64,000 bases of DNA from JAGOMW01 sp964644075 (GCA_964644075.1 CAZXUQ010000001.1:1-64000); one strand, 5' to 3'. Positions 9,962 through 20,150 are shown, counted from the first letter of the stretch. Notes: generated by a model from the letters alone, not told the origin. Made by a program: numbers and translations.

Positions 9962-10336
9962 ATGGGATCAAAAGAATTTCTCAAATACGAAGAAAGGCCT
10001 GTATTCTTACAAGGCTTCGAGGGAAACCCCTATGCACGTATCACGTGTAGGAACTTTCATAGGTAGTGCACAGGAGCATGTGGTAATTGCAAAAAAGAAC
10101 GAGAATCGTATAAAACGATCATGCTAGAAGCTTGGAAAAAATACTATGCCACTGAAGACATCCGTAGAGGTGGGGAAAATGATTTTATCTCCACAGACTG
10201 ACAAAATCCTGAAGACGCTCTAAAAAAACAACTCCAGTATATCCAAGAAGAGAAAGAAAAATATTGGAATTCAGCAACTCCAGTACGTTGATTGCAAGAG
10301 CAAATCAAGGAACACGCAAGCTCTACTCTCCACTAA
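9962..10336 (+). pseudogene. small Cys-rich protein gene interrupted by an in-frame TAG
   Basis: A well-placed leaderless promoter precedes ATG 9962. The frame runs 34 codons (ending CRNFHR), hits TAG at 10064-10066, then continues with CTGACGNC and another ~80 good codons to TAA. The cysteines flank the amber codon (C-x6-C-x3-C-x2-C counting the amber position), as if one metal-binding motif were split by a nonsense change. Downstream text uses UGA for Gly (STDGQNP, VRGLQ) like other genes. The options are a nonsense-mutated gene, a read-through codon, a sequencing error, or a 72-residue protein from the internal ATG at 10121. The last 14 bases overlap the end of rluB. Confidence 0.45.
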
Positions 10337-11096
10337 TCCGCCCGAGAAGTTCTTTTTTCTCGCTTGCACTCAGTTTGCGATATTCCCCTTCTCCGAGTTC
10401 TCCGAGAAAGATATTTTCTATACGTACGCGCTTCAGGCGTTTCACATCATATCCGACGACCTCGACCATACGGCGGATCTGACGATTTTTTCCTTCCCTG
10501 AGGATGATGGAGAACTTGGATGATGAGAGTCTCGTGATGTCACACGGACGAGTGCGGTAGGTACGAGTGATAGTTTTATCCTCCCCATCGATACGACGGA
10601 TGATTTTTTTACGTGAGCCGTTGTCTTTGAGTTCGATCTTGACACCTGTGCGCATCTTATTGAGAGCACTCTCTTCGATTTTTCCATAGACTTCGACGAC
10701 ATACTCTTTCTCATGCTCATAGCGAGGATGGATGAGGTAGTTCGAGAGGCGTCAGTCATTGGTGAGGAGGATGAGTCCTGTGGTTTCCTTATCGAGGCGA
10801 CCAACAGGAAACACTCGCTCAGGAAATGAGACAATATCGAGAATTCATTTTTCGTCATCTTTCCCTGAGAGACACGTCGTGACGATGCCACGAGGTTTAT
10901 TGAAGATATAGTAAACGAGATTTTCTTGTTCAGAAATAACCTGATCATCGACCTTTACGATATCTTTTTCTGGATCGATCACTTGTCCGATATGAGCAGT
11001 CTCACCATTGACACTGACGAGTCATTTTTCGATGTATTCTTCAGCTTTTCTACGTGAGCAGACTCAGGCATGGGCGAGATATTTTTGGAGTTTCAT
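10323..11096 (-). CDS. rluB: 16S/23S rRNA pseudouridine synthase (RluB/RsuA family)
   Basis: This 257-residue protein converts specific rRNA uridines to pseudouridine. It has an N-terminal S4 RNA-binding domain (MKLQKYLAHAGVCSRRKAEE, where the Gly is UGA). The catalytic domain follows, with NKPRGIVTT, then FPVGRLDKETTGLILLTNDG, where Asp of GRLD is the catalytic residue. NRQIRRM lies near the C-terminus. The length fits RluB/RsuA. Which uridine and which subunit it modifies cannot be told from sequence alone. The symbol is a best guess within the family. Confidence 0.9.
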
Positions 11097-11137
11097 GGGG
11101 ATGAGTATATAGAAAAAAAGTGGATTTGCACTTTTAT

Positions 11138-11890
11138 TTAGAGAGAAAGGTAACAACCTCATCATTCTTTACGAATGATATCAAGAGCGTCCTCATATAA
11201 AGTATGATATCCATGGATTTTCGCGAGAGATCGTATACGATTGATCGCACGGATATAGCGGTATTTGACGAGTTCTCAGAGTTTTTGTCGAGAAAGTTTT
11301 GTACCATATTTCATGAGAAATCGGAGTACGAGTGACTCCGTGATGCCTATATCATGGTGACGGAGACTCGCGACATCGAGGAGGCTTGCTTCGATCGAGA
11401 GATACCTCAGTTTCACACTATCTATGAGGATTTCTTCCGTCACTTCTCTGAGAACATGATACATATTCTTTACACCAGTTTTTTCTCATGTTTTGAGCGT
11501 ACGGAACTCCACCTGATATCATGCGATACGGATGCGCTTATCAGTATCTCTCGTATAGAGTACGAGTTTCTCAGGGATTTCATAGTTGCGCAGATGGAGC
11601 TCCATGGATTTCTCATGGGCGATGATAGCGCCAGATGGAGAGTATTCACGGATCAGGAGTGCTATTATCTGCCAATAGATCTCATCGAGATCGGGCTTTT
11701 TACTTTCTCCTACGATGAAAATCCCTGTTCCGATACTATAGATAATCCCTTGGTTCTTTGCTTTCCCGATACCATAGGCACTTCGAGACTTCGATCCTCA
11801 TGCGAGCATCCAGAGCTCGACGAGATCAGACCGTAGAAACAGTTTTCACATTTTTTCCTCGAGCTTTTTGACGAATATGTCAGAAACCAT
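11138..11890 (-). CDS. AbiEi-like winged-helix regulator
   Basis: This 250-residue protein resembles AbiEi-type antitoxins/transcription factors of type IV toxin-antitoxin systems. It has an N-terminal winged helix (residues ~1-60). A second domain carries AIIAHEKSMELHLRNYEIPEK, then LYTRDTDKRIRIAGYQVEFR, which matches the family pattern of an alpha helix, IP, a strand and a basic tip. The C-terminal ~100 residues are helical. No AbiEii nucleotidyltransferase toxin lies next to it (rluB is 41 bases downstream), so it is solitary here. The assignment comes from motif layout only. UGA occurs at AGGS, IAGY, KTGE, LGEL and twice at KEGGG. Confidence 0.5.
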
Positions 11891-11989
11891 ATTTTCACTT
11901 TTTCTCATAAATACAATATATTTATGCCATATATTTTTGCAAGTTTTCACTATATGTTTTTGTAAAAAAATCACATTACTCTATAATTT

Positions 11990-12017
11990 TTGAGAATTTA
12001 GTAAATACTCATATAAT
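11990..12017 (+). promoter_or_regulatory. predicted promoter of the TPM/TelA cluster
   Basis: TTGAGA (11990-11995), a 16-base spacer and TATAAT (12012-12017) lie 27 bases before ATG 12045. Confidence 0.55.
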
Positions 12018-12044
12018 GAATGGAGCCTGATCTAAAAATACTTT

Positions 12045-12908
12045 ATGGACGTTCTCAACTTTCCAAAGCTCGATAAATACATAAGTGATTTCTCATCTGT
12101 ACTATCGGATAGTGAATCAAATACGATTAACGAAGCTCTCGCTCAGCATGAAAGAAGTACATGAGAGCAAGTAGTCATAGTACTCTTTCCGAATAGGAAA
12201 TGATTTGAACTCATCGATATATGACTCAAGGTATTTAATGAAAATGGTATAGGAAAAAACGACCTCAATAATGGACTTCTCCTGATAATTGCAACGGAAG
12301 AGAAGAAACTGCGGATCATCACAGGGAAAGGAATGGAGATCAAATATAGTGAAATGCGATGTCGAGATATCATAGAAAATAAACTCCGTCCTCTTCTCAA
12401 TAAGGGAAAATATAAGGAACTTACTTCTCAGTGGATAGAAGAAATTGCCCAATTAAATCCTTCAACATCTACAGAACTCCTAATTAATAGAAAAGATAAC
12501 TATATAGTAATCATAAATACTATTATTATCTTTTTGTTCTGAAGTGTATTTTTTAGCATCTTTAAACATGAAATAAAAAGCATATGTATCATCGGGGTAT
12601 TCTTCACTTTTATGACATACATGATGGTGATATCAAACTACCGCAAGAAGAGGATAGAAAAAACTATAGCACTTTCTATATGTGTAATTAGTCCTCTTTT
12701 ATTCCTCTTAATGGGGGCATGGAGCTACTTCAATCCTCCTCGATGTACTCCCGATAATCTCTGTACACGTACTATCTTCTGAACGGATTATGTCTACACA
12801 ATATGATGATCTTCGAGTTCTTCTGATTGATTTTCATCTTCTCAAAATTCGAGTTCTTCGTTTGGCGGAGGAGGTGGATCATCGAATGGTGGTGGATACT
12901 GAGACTAA
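12045..12908 (+). CDS. TPM-domain membrane protein
   Basis: This 287-residue protein has an N-terminal TPM (YgcG/Psb32) domain: FVSDFSSVLS-like start (YISDFSSVLSDSESNTINEAL), TGEQVVIVLF, NGIGKNDLNNGLLLIIATEEKKLRIITG, and the catalytic-like GKG. Two or three transmembrane helices follow (about residues 152-172, 182-200 and 212-232). The tail is Ser/Gly-rich (SSSSSD..FGGGGGSS..GGGYGD), typical of YgcG-like proteins. A signal peptide is lacking, unlike most relatives. TPM proteins are linked to membrane-protein quality control, but the activity is uncertain. The gene heads a plus-strand cluster with TelA-like and AAA+ genes, six bases before the next gene. Confidence 0.8.
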
Positions 12909-12914
12909 AAAAAT

Positions 12915-13367
12915 ATGGAAATAATACTACCTATACTCATCTTCATAAGTATCTTCTGAATAGTTATTTTTCTCTCGAGACCGTCTTTTACGGAGAGAAA
13001 ATCTCGGCTCATGAATATGTACTCATCCCTCCTCTCGGATATGAATGTGGATTATAAAAATATGGAGATTGGCGCAGAAAATATAAGAAGTCTTTCCCGA
13101 AGTATCCTAAATTTCTCGAGTGAAGTACAAAAAATGTCCAAGCAAGTCAAATGAGAAGACGAAATAGAGCAAAAATGGCTCACAGATATAATAAATGAGT
13201 TTTCTCAAAACCTAAAACTCTGGATGGGTCGACATATGAGTGAGCTCAATGTCACTGAGATAAGTATAGAGAAAACTCCTGAATGAAATACTCCTGCACT
13301 CGCCCTAGCAAGAAATAGGCTTGATGTACAAATACAGAATCTCCAAAGAGCAAAAGCACTCATATAA
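12915..13367 (+). CDS. hypothetical N-anchored protein
   Basis: This 150-residue protein begins with one transmembrane helix (residues 2-20, MEIILPILIFISIFGIVIF, Gly from UGA). A helical charged domain follows (NMYSSLLSDMNVDYKNME; IGAENIRSLSRSILNFSSEVQKMSKQ). The topology recalls LemA-type proteins, which often accompany TPM proteins, but the LemA signature is not clear enough to name it. It begins six bases after the TPM gene and precedes the TelA-like gene by 63 bases. Confidence 0.6.
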
Positions 13368-13430
13368 AAACTTTTGCATATTTCCTCTATTTTCGATACA
13401 ATTCCCATGTTAATTTTTCACTAATCTCCT

Positions 13431-14552
13431 ATGTCCACCCAAACTCAAACTCAGGATCCTCAGGCAGAAGCAAAAGCTCAGGCTATCGTCAATAATACAG
13501 TAAAGGCAAAGCCACTTTCTGCAACTGAGACACAAGAAGTCGAGAAAACATTTGCGGAAGCAAGAGATTTCCGCTCACTCGGAGAAAAAATCACCGCTCC
13601 GATCGACTCAATCATCTCTGAAACAGCGACGATCATCGACTCTGATCCGATCATGCAAGTATCCAATACTCTCGCTGAGATGAATGGGGAGGTCCAGGAA
13701 GTCTACAAAGAAATCATCAATAATGATGGTACTGTCATGCGTATCGCCAAAAGCATGCCGCTCCTTGGCTCTCTCATGAAAAAGCTCGACTCCAAATGGG
13801 ACGAAGCAGCGTTCAACATGAAATCCCTAGAAGGCAAGATCCAGATGATCTTCTCAGGATTTGATACTGCATACAACTCTCTCAATACATCTATCGACCT
13901 CCAGAAAAAATTCCTCGATGGGATCGATGATAATCTCGGGAAAGTGGTCGCCTACAAGGAATTCCTCGCAAACAAGATCAAAGAATTCAAGAAAAAAGGT
14001 GTTGAGACGACTGATGAAGCCGAGAAGATGAAATATGATATGTTCATCCGTCATGTCGAGTACTTCCAGTCCAACCTCGTGGTCCTCATCGGCAACCTCG
14101 ATATGGCTCGTAAACGTCTCCTGATGCGACTCGATGCTGCATCGAAACTCTCTCTCGCGATGAGTTCATCTCGTCCGATATTCAAGACACTTCTCTCGAC
14201 TGCTCTCATCGAGACGAGTAGCCAAAAAGCTCTCGATGCCTCTATGGCTGCGATCGGGGTCATGGGAGAGACAATCGATAAGATGTCATCTGAGCTCACA
14301 GACAAGACGATCGAGAGTGCACGCAAGAGTGAAGAGCTCTCATCGAAACCAGTCCTCTCAGCAAGTGTATTCGTCGAGAATGTCACTAAGCTCAAAAATC
14401 ACTTCGATACCATCGAGAGTTACCGTGCTCAGGTTCAGATCGAAGCTGATGCTCAGAAAAAACTCTTTGACGAGGCGAGTGAAAAACTCAAAAGTGTAAA
14501 AGTCCTCGGAGCAAAAGATCAGGAAGAGTTCGCAGAGGAATTGAGTAAATAA
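13431..14552 (+). CDS. TelA-like (toxic anion resistance) protein
   Basis: This 373-residue protein is almost entirely alpha-helical and soluble. It fits the TelA/KlaA family (PF05816): a disordered N-terminus, then helices with MRIAKSMPLLGSLMKKLDS, QKKFLDGIDDNLGKVVAYKEFL and FQSNLVVLIGNLDMARKRL. The family is associated with tellurite and antimicrobial resistance and envelope stress, but the molecular function is unknown. The gene contains no in-frame UGA, which is unusual for its length in this window. It lies in a run with membrane proteins (14602, 15361) and an AAA+ ATPase (16611). Confidence 0.75.
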   Translation: MSTQTQTQDPQAEAKAQAIVNNTVKAKPLSATETQEVEKTFAEARDFRSLGEKITAPIDSIISETATIIDSDPIMQVSNTLAEMNGEVQEVYKEIINNDGTVMRIAKSMPLLGSLMKKLDSKWDEAAFNMKSLEGKIQMIFSGFDTAYNSLNTSIDLQKKFLDGIDDNLGKVVAYKEFLANKIKEFKKKGVETTDEAEKMKYDMFIRHVEYFQSNLVVLIGNLDMARKRLLMRLDAASKLSLAMSSSRPIFKTLLSTALIETSSQKALDASMAAIGVMGETIDKMSSELTDKTIESARKSEELSSKPVLSASVFVENVTKLKNHFDTIESYRAQVQIEADAQKKLFDEASEKLKSVKVLGAKDQEEFAEELSK

Positions 14553-14562
14553 TCTTTATCTT

Positions 14563-14591
14563 CCCTTCACGAAAGTGGGGGGATTATTTTA
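14563..14591 (+). terminator. weak intrinsic terminator after the TelA-like gene
   Basis: CCCTTCAC-GAAA-GTGGGGGG forms an 8-bp stem with two G-U pairs and a GAAA tetraloop, followed by ATTATTTTAT. Confidence 0.45.
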
Positions 14592-14601
14592 TGTCTAAAT
14601 T

Positions 14602-15321
14602 ATGATCTACCGAAAAGAGGATTTCCAGTCCTTCATCCTCAGACACATAACCAAGTGAGTCAGTATCAATGGAAAACCTGCCCAAAGTGTCGGTGATATG
14701 ATTGGTTTTTCTGCCGCTTTCATTGGTGTGGGGTTCGGATTTTTCATCATTGGACTCATCATCCTGACGCAGGAGATATCATGGGGTGCGATACTTTTCA
14801 CACTTCTCCCGACGATCCATGTCAGCGTCGGCATATGGAAATATCTCCAACTCCGAGTCTACAGGAGTCTCGAAAAATACTTCGAGATCAAGGAATCTCT
14901 CCTCGAAAAACAGTCTACGCTCGATGCTATCCGAGCACATGATCGAGATCAGAGTGGGATCGATCCTGTCGAAGTGGAGGCATTCGCATATACGCTCAAG
15001 AACCTCTCACTCGCTTACCAGAGCCTCCAGTCTCCTATAGCAAAAATAGAAAAATGAAAGCAAAGCTTCGAAAAAGCGGTAGAGCAAGAGCTTTTTGAGT
15101 TCGTTAGGAGAGAGTGTCAGTGGATGATCGACTATATGATCTCATGTCGGGACATAGTGCGCTTATGGAGCATGCATCACGAGAGTGAGCTCAGAGAAGT
15201 AATCTCATCGATCAGAAATACTGACACTAATATGCTCGCGGGCAAAGAAGCCCTCGATCTCGTCGAAACTCGTCTCGAGAATCATATTAACAATCTCGAG
15301 AAAATCCGAGTTCTCATCTAA
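14602..15321 (+). CDS. membrane protein of the TelA cluster
   Basis: This 239-residue protein has two adjacent transmembrane helices (about residues 33-56 and 58-78) and then a ~150-residue helical cytoplasmic domain (SLEKYFEIKESLLEKQ, FAYTLKNLSLAYQSLQS). The arrangement resembles XpaC-type proteins that commonly sit next to TelA, but I see no diagnostic motif. Under the standard code it falls into three pieces. UGA at TKGVS and EKGKQ joins them. The next gene starts about 40 bases downstream. Confidence 0.6.
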
Positions 15322-15360
15322 TCTATATTGATTTCGAGAGAAAAATCCTATAATATCCTC

Positions 15361-16590
15361 ATGCTTACGCGTACACGCACGACATCACCAGATTTTTCAG
15401 AGTCTATCGAAAAAGAATCTACCATCCACGAGATCGAGGAAAAAGTCGATGAACGTGGATTTTATCTCTATGAGTGGATCTCTCCGGAAGAACTCAGGAT
15501 GAGTATAAAAGATGACTATCTCAGTATCATACAAAAATCGAGCATCCCTCTCGCGATCGTGACAGGAATATTTGGGTTTCTCGGACTCGCCTGAGGCCCT
15601 CTCGGCGCTATGATAGCTATCATGGGAGTACTGACTGTATTTTATACGATCGTACTCACGATACTGGTCGTGAAGATGATCAGAAAATCGTACCTCTATA
15701 CGAGAGGAGCAAATGTCGTCATCACCGATGATCACTACGTCAGTAACGGCAAGATTGTAAAACGAGGTGACTTCCGAGCACAGAAAGAAGCATTTGAAAA
15801 CCTCGAAAAAACCTTCCGAGAACCACTCCTCGAACCATCTGGGCTCAGAGCACATCTGGATGAAAAAAAAACTTCCCTCTTCGCAGATCTGAAAAGTATT
15901 GCTCTCGGATGAGGAAAAGTCATAGAAAAACTCGGTCGATCTCGCGACTCTGGTGGTATCATACTCGTACTCCTCCTCGCATGAGTTCTCTATGGTGGTA
16001 TGATGGCACTCATATATACCATCGGAGTATTTTTTGTATCTATACTCGCGAGGGTATTCTCATGGATAGCACACAGATGGCTCCTCATGGTGGACAATAC
16101 TGAACACGAGATACAGACACTTTTCGGGAAGATAGCAAACTCATCCATAGATCTCAGAGCATCAAGCAAAGAGAGCATATCTCTCCTCACAGAAGCAGGG
16201 AGAAATGAGTGGAAAGAAAATCTCTCTGGCAAAATCCACGACTCACTCGCACTCCTTTCAGAGAGAGCCTCTCTCACGACAGAGGATACTACAACACTTC
16301 GCATACTCCTTGAGAGTTCGAAATATAGAGATATATTTAATTTTACAAAATATGGAAACTGGATCAAAAAACAGATCATAGAACCTATAGATGATATACT
16401 CTGACTCCTATGAAATAATCATACTATCCTCGTAAAAACTATAGCACATCTCAATACACAAATACAAGAGACAAAAGATCCATCTCACCGAACTCCTCTC
16501 GAAATACAAAAAAAGCGTCTCGAAATACAAAAAGAAAGTTTCGAACAAAATATTTCCCTTCTCAAGAGCTATAAAGAAAAACTCCTATAA
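15361..16590 (+). CDS. multi-span membrane protein with helical domains
   Basis: In this 409-residue protein residues 1-55 are soluble. Two transmembrane helices follow near 61-110 (IPLAIVTGIFGFLGLAGG; MIAIMGVLTVFYTIVLTILVV), then a soluble loop. A second hydrophobic pair lies near 199-240 (IILVLLLAGVLYGGMMALIY; FFVSILARVFSW), and the tail is long and helical. Gly-Gly pairs written as TGA-GGx occur at LAGG and LGGG. No family is recognised. Its place between the TelA-like membrane partner and the AAA+ gene suggests one complex. The start ATG at 15361 was chosen over an upstream TTG at 15328. Confidence 0.6.
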
Positions 16591-16610
16591 AAATTTTTTA
16601 AATTATCCTT

Positions 16611-17873
16611 ATGTCTAATCCGAAAGATACATCTAGTTTTGATACATTTTTCTCTGAAATCATGAACTCCCCAGAGTATCGAGAAATAGAGAAAATAAAA
16701 TGAAATATCGGCGCCCTTGGTGATATCGCAGCAGAGCTGCGGAAGATGGAAAGTACAGAATCGAGTGCAAAAAACCTCATGTGAGGACTCGAGAATTTCA
16801 CAGCTCCATCCCCTGCTCCAACTCCGAAAAATGAGTGACCAAGTGCTCCTCCAAAAACAGGAAATGCAGGAGATGAACCTACGATGAAAGTCGAGGTACA
16901 GCGGTTTGAAAAAAAAGAATGAAAACCATGGGGATTTGAGGCAGTCGCAGGAATGGACGAACTCAAAAAAGAACTCAATGATAGCTTTATCAAGCCACTC
17001 AAGTTTAAATTTCTCGTCGAAAAACTCAAAAAAACAGACACGGATTCACCAGGCACTGAAGAAGAAAAAAAGAAACATGAACTCGTGCTGAAACTCTACA
17101 GTGAGTATGAGAAATTTAAGATTTCTATCCCCACAGGGATGCTTTTTTACGGTCCTCCTGGAACAGGAAAAACATTTATTACCAAGAAGCTTGCCGAAGA
17201 ACTCGGATGTGGATTTATCTCAAAAAATATGGGAGAGTTCGGGTCGAGCTATCTCCACCAGACAACAAAGAATATCAAAGACTTTTTCACATGAGCCAAG
17301 AAAGCTGCAGAAAGTGAACCAATCATCCTCTTTCTCGATGAGATCGACTCACTTGTATCCGCTCGCACCAATAACGTCGACGCAAACAAAGCCGAGGAAG
17401 TGAGCCAATTTCTCCAGGAATTCAATGCTCTCGAAGAAGCACCGAACCTCATCGTCATAGCGGCAACCAATCGCCCTGATCATCTCGATCCTGCGATCCT
17501 CCGGTCAGGCCGACTTGATAAAAAAGTCTACCTCTGACCACCAGATGAAAAAGCACGCAAAGCCCTTTTCGAGATGTATATAGAGAAAGCAGGCCGTCCA
17601 AGTGAAAAACTCGACTATGTAGAGCTCGCGAAACTCACTGATGGATATGTCTCAGCTGATATCGAGGCAATTTGTGATGAGGTTGCCCGAGATGCGAGTC
17701 GAGACCTCCTCGAGCTCATCGATGAGGCTGAGGATGGGACATTGACAGGGAAAGATCTCGATGGACATGCTATCACGATGCAAGACCTGCAAGAGACCAT
17801 CAGATCGACGCCATCAAGTCTCAAAATGGTCGATATGAGTATCTATACGAGCTGGCTTGAAAAAATACAATAA
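16611..17873 (+). CDS. AAA+ ATPase (FtsH/Cdc48-type module, no protease)
   Basis: This 420-residue ATPase has a disordered Pro-rich N-terminus (residues ~60-110). The linker KPWGFEAVAGMDELKKELND, as in classic AAA proteins, leads into Walker A GPPGTGKT (181-188), Walker B ILFLDEID (Asp243, Glu244), sensor-1 AATNRP and the arginine-finger region LRSGRLDK. A C-terminal lid follows (YVSADIEAICDEVARDA). There is no zinc protease domain and no transmembrane helix, so it is a remodelling ATPase rather than FtsH. UGA occurs at FTGAKK and YLGPPD among others. It is the last gene of the TPM-TelA cluster, and remodelling of its membrane partners is an inference. Confidence 0.88.
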
Positions 17874-17881
17874 ATTTTCCC

Positions 17882-17908
17882 TTGATTTTCTACAAAAATC
17901 AATATAAA
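17882..17908 (+). promoter_or_regulatory. predicted promoter
   Basis: TTGATT (17882-17887) and TATAAA (17903-17908) are separated by a short 15-base spacer. ATG 17917 follows eight bases after the -10 box, so a leaderless or near-leaderless mRNA is likely. The same bases form a TTGATTTT/AAAATCAA hairpin that could terminate the AAA+ gene. Confidence 0.45.
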
Positions 17909-17916
17909 TATACGCC

Positions 17917-18180
17917 ATGTCAAATTATACTACCCATACAAATCTTGGAGATCAAGTACGCTCCGTCATGTTTCCTGAAGCAAATTCTATAACACCTCAC
18001 TCAGCTCTTACTGTAAAAACTACCACAGTAAATGTGGTAAGTGCCTTAGAAAAAGCAGATATTCATGTAACAAAACTTGGCGTGAATACATGGCTAGTTC
18101 GAAGAAGTGATATTCCAAAAGTAAGAGAAGTTATAACTCGAGTAGCAAAGGTTAAAAAAGTTGAAAAAACATCAAAATAA
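17917..18180 (+). CDS. small basic hypothetical protein
   Basis: This 87-residue soluble protein has a predicted alternation of strands and helices: ALTVKTTTVNVVSALEKADI, then VTKLGVNTWLVRRSDIPKVREVI, and a lysine-rich tail. It uses no UGA codon and has its own promoter and terminator, which suggests a stable, well-expressed protein. I recognise no family. The size and basic character would fit a nucleic-acid-associated protein, but this is a guess. Confidence 0.6.
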   Translation: MSNYTTHTNLGDQVRSVMFPEANSITPHSALTVKTTTVNVVSALEKADIHVTKLGVNTWLVRRSDIPKVREVITRVAKVKKVEKTSK

Positions 18181-18210
18181 TCCTCATTTTTTTGCAGTAA
18201 ATAGAAGAAT

Positions 18211-18245
18211 ATGCTATGCTAAGATCATAGCATTTTTCTTTTTAC
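18211..18245 (+). terminator. strong intrinsic terminator just before pilT
   Basis: A perfect 8-bp stem ATGCTATG/CATAGCAT is followed by TTTTTCTTTTT. It ends one base before the pilT start, so pilT transcription must either begin right there or read through. Confidence 0.65.
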
Positions 18246-18246
18246 T

Positions 18247-19299
18247 ATGATACTCCAGAGTCTCTTCGACGAAGCCGTAGCAAAAGGCGCTTCTGACATC
18301 CACATCAAGGAAGGTGAGCAAATCGTCATACGAGTACATGGTGATCTCATCCCGAGTGATACAAAAGTACTTCCAGACAAAATCACAATGTTTGATTTCC
18401 TCTATACGCTCCTCTACGGAAAAAAGGAGCGTATCTCCTACTACAAACGCAATATGGAGATAGATTTCGGATATGTCCATAAAGATGGTGCATCCTACAG
18501 AGGAAATGCCTACATGTACATGGGTCGTATGGGTATCGCTATCCGTAAAATCCCCGAAGAAATCAAAAATCTCATCGAACTCGGACTTCCAAAAAGTCTC
18601 TCGAAAGTTCTCCAAGCAAAACAAGGGCTCTTTCTTGTGACAGGACCAACAGGAAGTGGTAAGTCGACGACCATGGCATCGATGATCGAGGCAATCAATG
18701 AGTTCCGCAGTGAGCATGTCATCACGATCGAAGATCCGATCGAATATATCTTTCACAATAAAAAATCTATTATTTCTCAGCGTGAAGTCGGTCGAGATAC
18801 AGCATCATTTCGTAATGCTATCCGTTCTGCCATGCGCGAGGATGCTGACGTCATAATGATCGGTGAGATCCGTGATGCAGAGACGATGGATATTGCCCTC
18901 TCACTTGCTGAGACTGGACACCTCGTATTCTCGACACTCCATACTTCAGGAAGTGTCCAGACACTCTCTCGCATCATACAGTTCTTCCCTTCTGAGATAG
19001 AAAACCAGATACGCACACGCATCGCTGACTCCCTCGTCGGTGCTCTCGCACAGCGTCTCATACCACGAGTTGATACGACGGGCCGAGTCGCCATACGCGA
19101 GATCATGTATGTCACTTCTGGTATCCGAAACCTCATAGCGAAGTGAGAGTTCCAGCAGATCCCGACAGCGATCGAAACAGGTACAGAAGAAGGTATGATC
19201 ACGATGAAAAAATACGCTGATACTCTGCGGGATAAATGAGTAATTGAAGAAAAGGACTACAAAGGATACTTCGTCAATGACACGAACTCATATGTCTAG
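18247..19299 (+). CDS. pilT: type IV pilus retraction ATPase PilT
   Basis: This 350-residue hexameric ATPase powers pilus retraction and twitching. It has ASDIHIKEG in the N-terminal domain, Walker A GPTGSGKS (133-140), an Asp box (VITIEDPIEYIFHNKKSIISQREVG), Walker B with IGEIRDAETM, and the His box TLHTSGS. The C-terminal AIREIMYVTSGIRNLI corresponds to the AIRNLIRE retraction motif. The length matches PilT. Two UGA codons near the C-terminus (AKGEF, DKGVI) restore the last ~50 residues. Its TAG shares two bases with the stop of the convergent tatD. Confidence 0.95.
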
Positions 19300-20147
19300 T
19301 GCAGTCCATAAAACCGAAGAGAGTTGTCATAGACTCTCTTTTCTATTTCTTCTCGTCACTCACTCCGCAGTTCGACGAGTTTTTCGAGCACATAGAGTGT
19401 ATTCGCAGGCTCATTGGTCGTGCCACGTACTGGCTGTGGTGCGAGAAATGGCGCATCCGTCTCGATCAAGATACGCTCTAATGGTATTTTTGATGCGGCT
19501 TCTTGGATTTTTAGAGCATTTTTGTAGGTGAGGATGCCCGAGAAAGAGAAATAGATCTCACTGGAAAATTCGAGGAGCTCTCGAGCAAAGTCCCAATCTT
19601 CGGAGAAACAGTGCATGACACATCGATTGATAGCATTTTCTCGCATGAACTCCAGTGTCGCATCGCGAGCATCGCGAGTATGGATGATGAGGGGAAGATC
19701 ATATTTCTTGGCGAGTTCCCACTGTATGAGCCACCATCCTTTCTGATTTTCTATCTGACCGAGGGCTTTTTCTGAGAGTGCGCTAAAATCGACTTTTTTA
19801 CTCCCTCATTCGCTTCCATCGAGATAGTGGAAATCAAACCCGCACTCACCCACTGCGACGACGATATTTCGATTATTTTTTATAAGCGCCTCGAGTTGTT
19901 CGATATATTTTCCATTATCCACTTTCCATCATTCACTATCCTGAGCCTCTTCTGGATGGTACCCAACCGTCGCGAAAAATATGCCAGGAAAGCGCCGAGC
20001 GAGACCGATCGCCTGACCTGAACTCTCTATATCACAGCCGATCTGTACAGCACGTCTGACTCATCGAGAGTGCATATTTGTGATGATTTCATCGATGCGT
20101 GGGAGGAGTGAATCCCAGTAACAATGTGAGTGTGTGTCAAAAATCAT
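19296..20147 (-). CDS. tatD: TatD-family metal-dependent DNase
   Basis: This 283-residue TIM-barrel hydrolase removes nucleotides from DNA 3' ends. Metal ligands are visible in order: DTHSHCYW (HxH), AVGECGFDFHY, IIHTRDA, VMHCFSED and IETDAPFLAP. The normal TatD tail (ELRSEGREEIEKRVYDNSLRFYGL) is recovered only when the UGA after RSE is read as Gly. It is followed, four bases from its start codon, by the minus-strand gene at 20151, so transcription of the pair is likely coupled. Confidence 0.93.
19318..19346 (+). terminator. intrinsic terminator of pilT
   Basis: AGAGAGT (19318-19324) pairs with ACTCTCT (19333-19339), followed by TTTCTATTTCTT. It lies inside the 3' coding end of tatD on the other strand. 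Confidence 0.6.
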
Positions 20148-20150
20148 AAT

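Noticed and set aside
9927..10127. 66-codon frame starting TTG at 9927
   Set aside because: It coincides with the promoter of the gene at 9962 and its translation has no coherent features.
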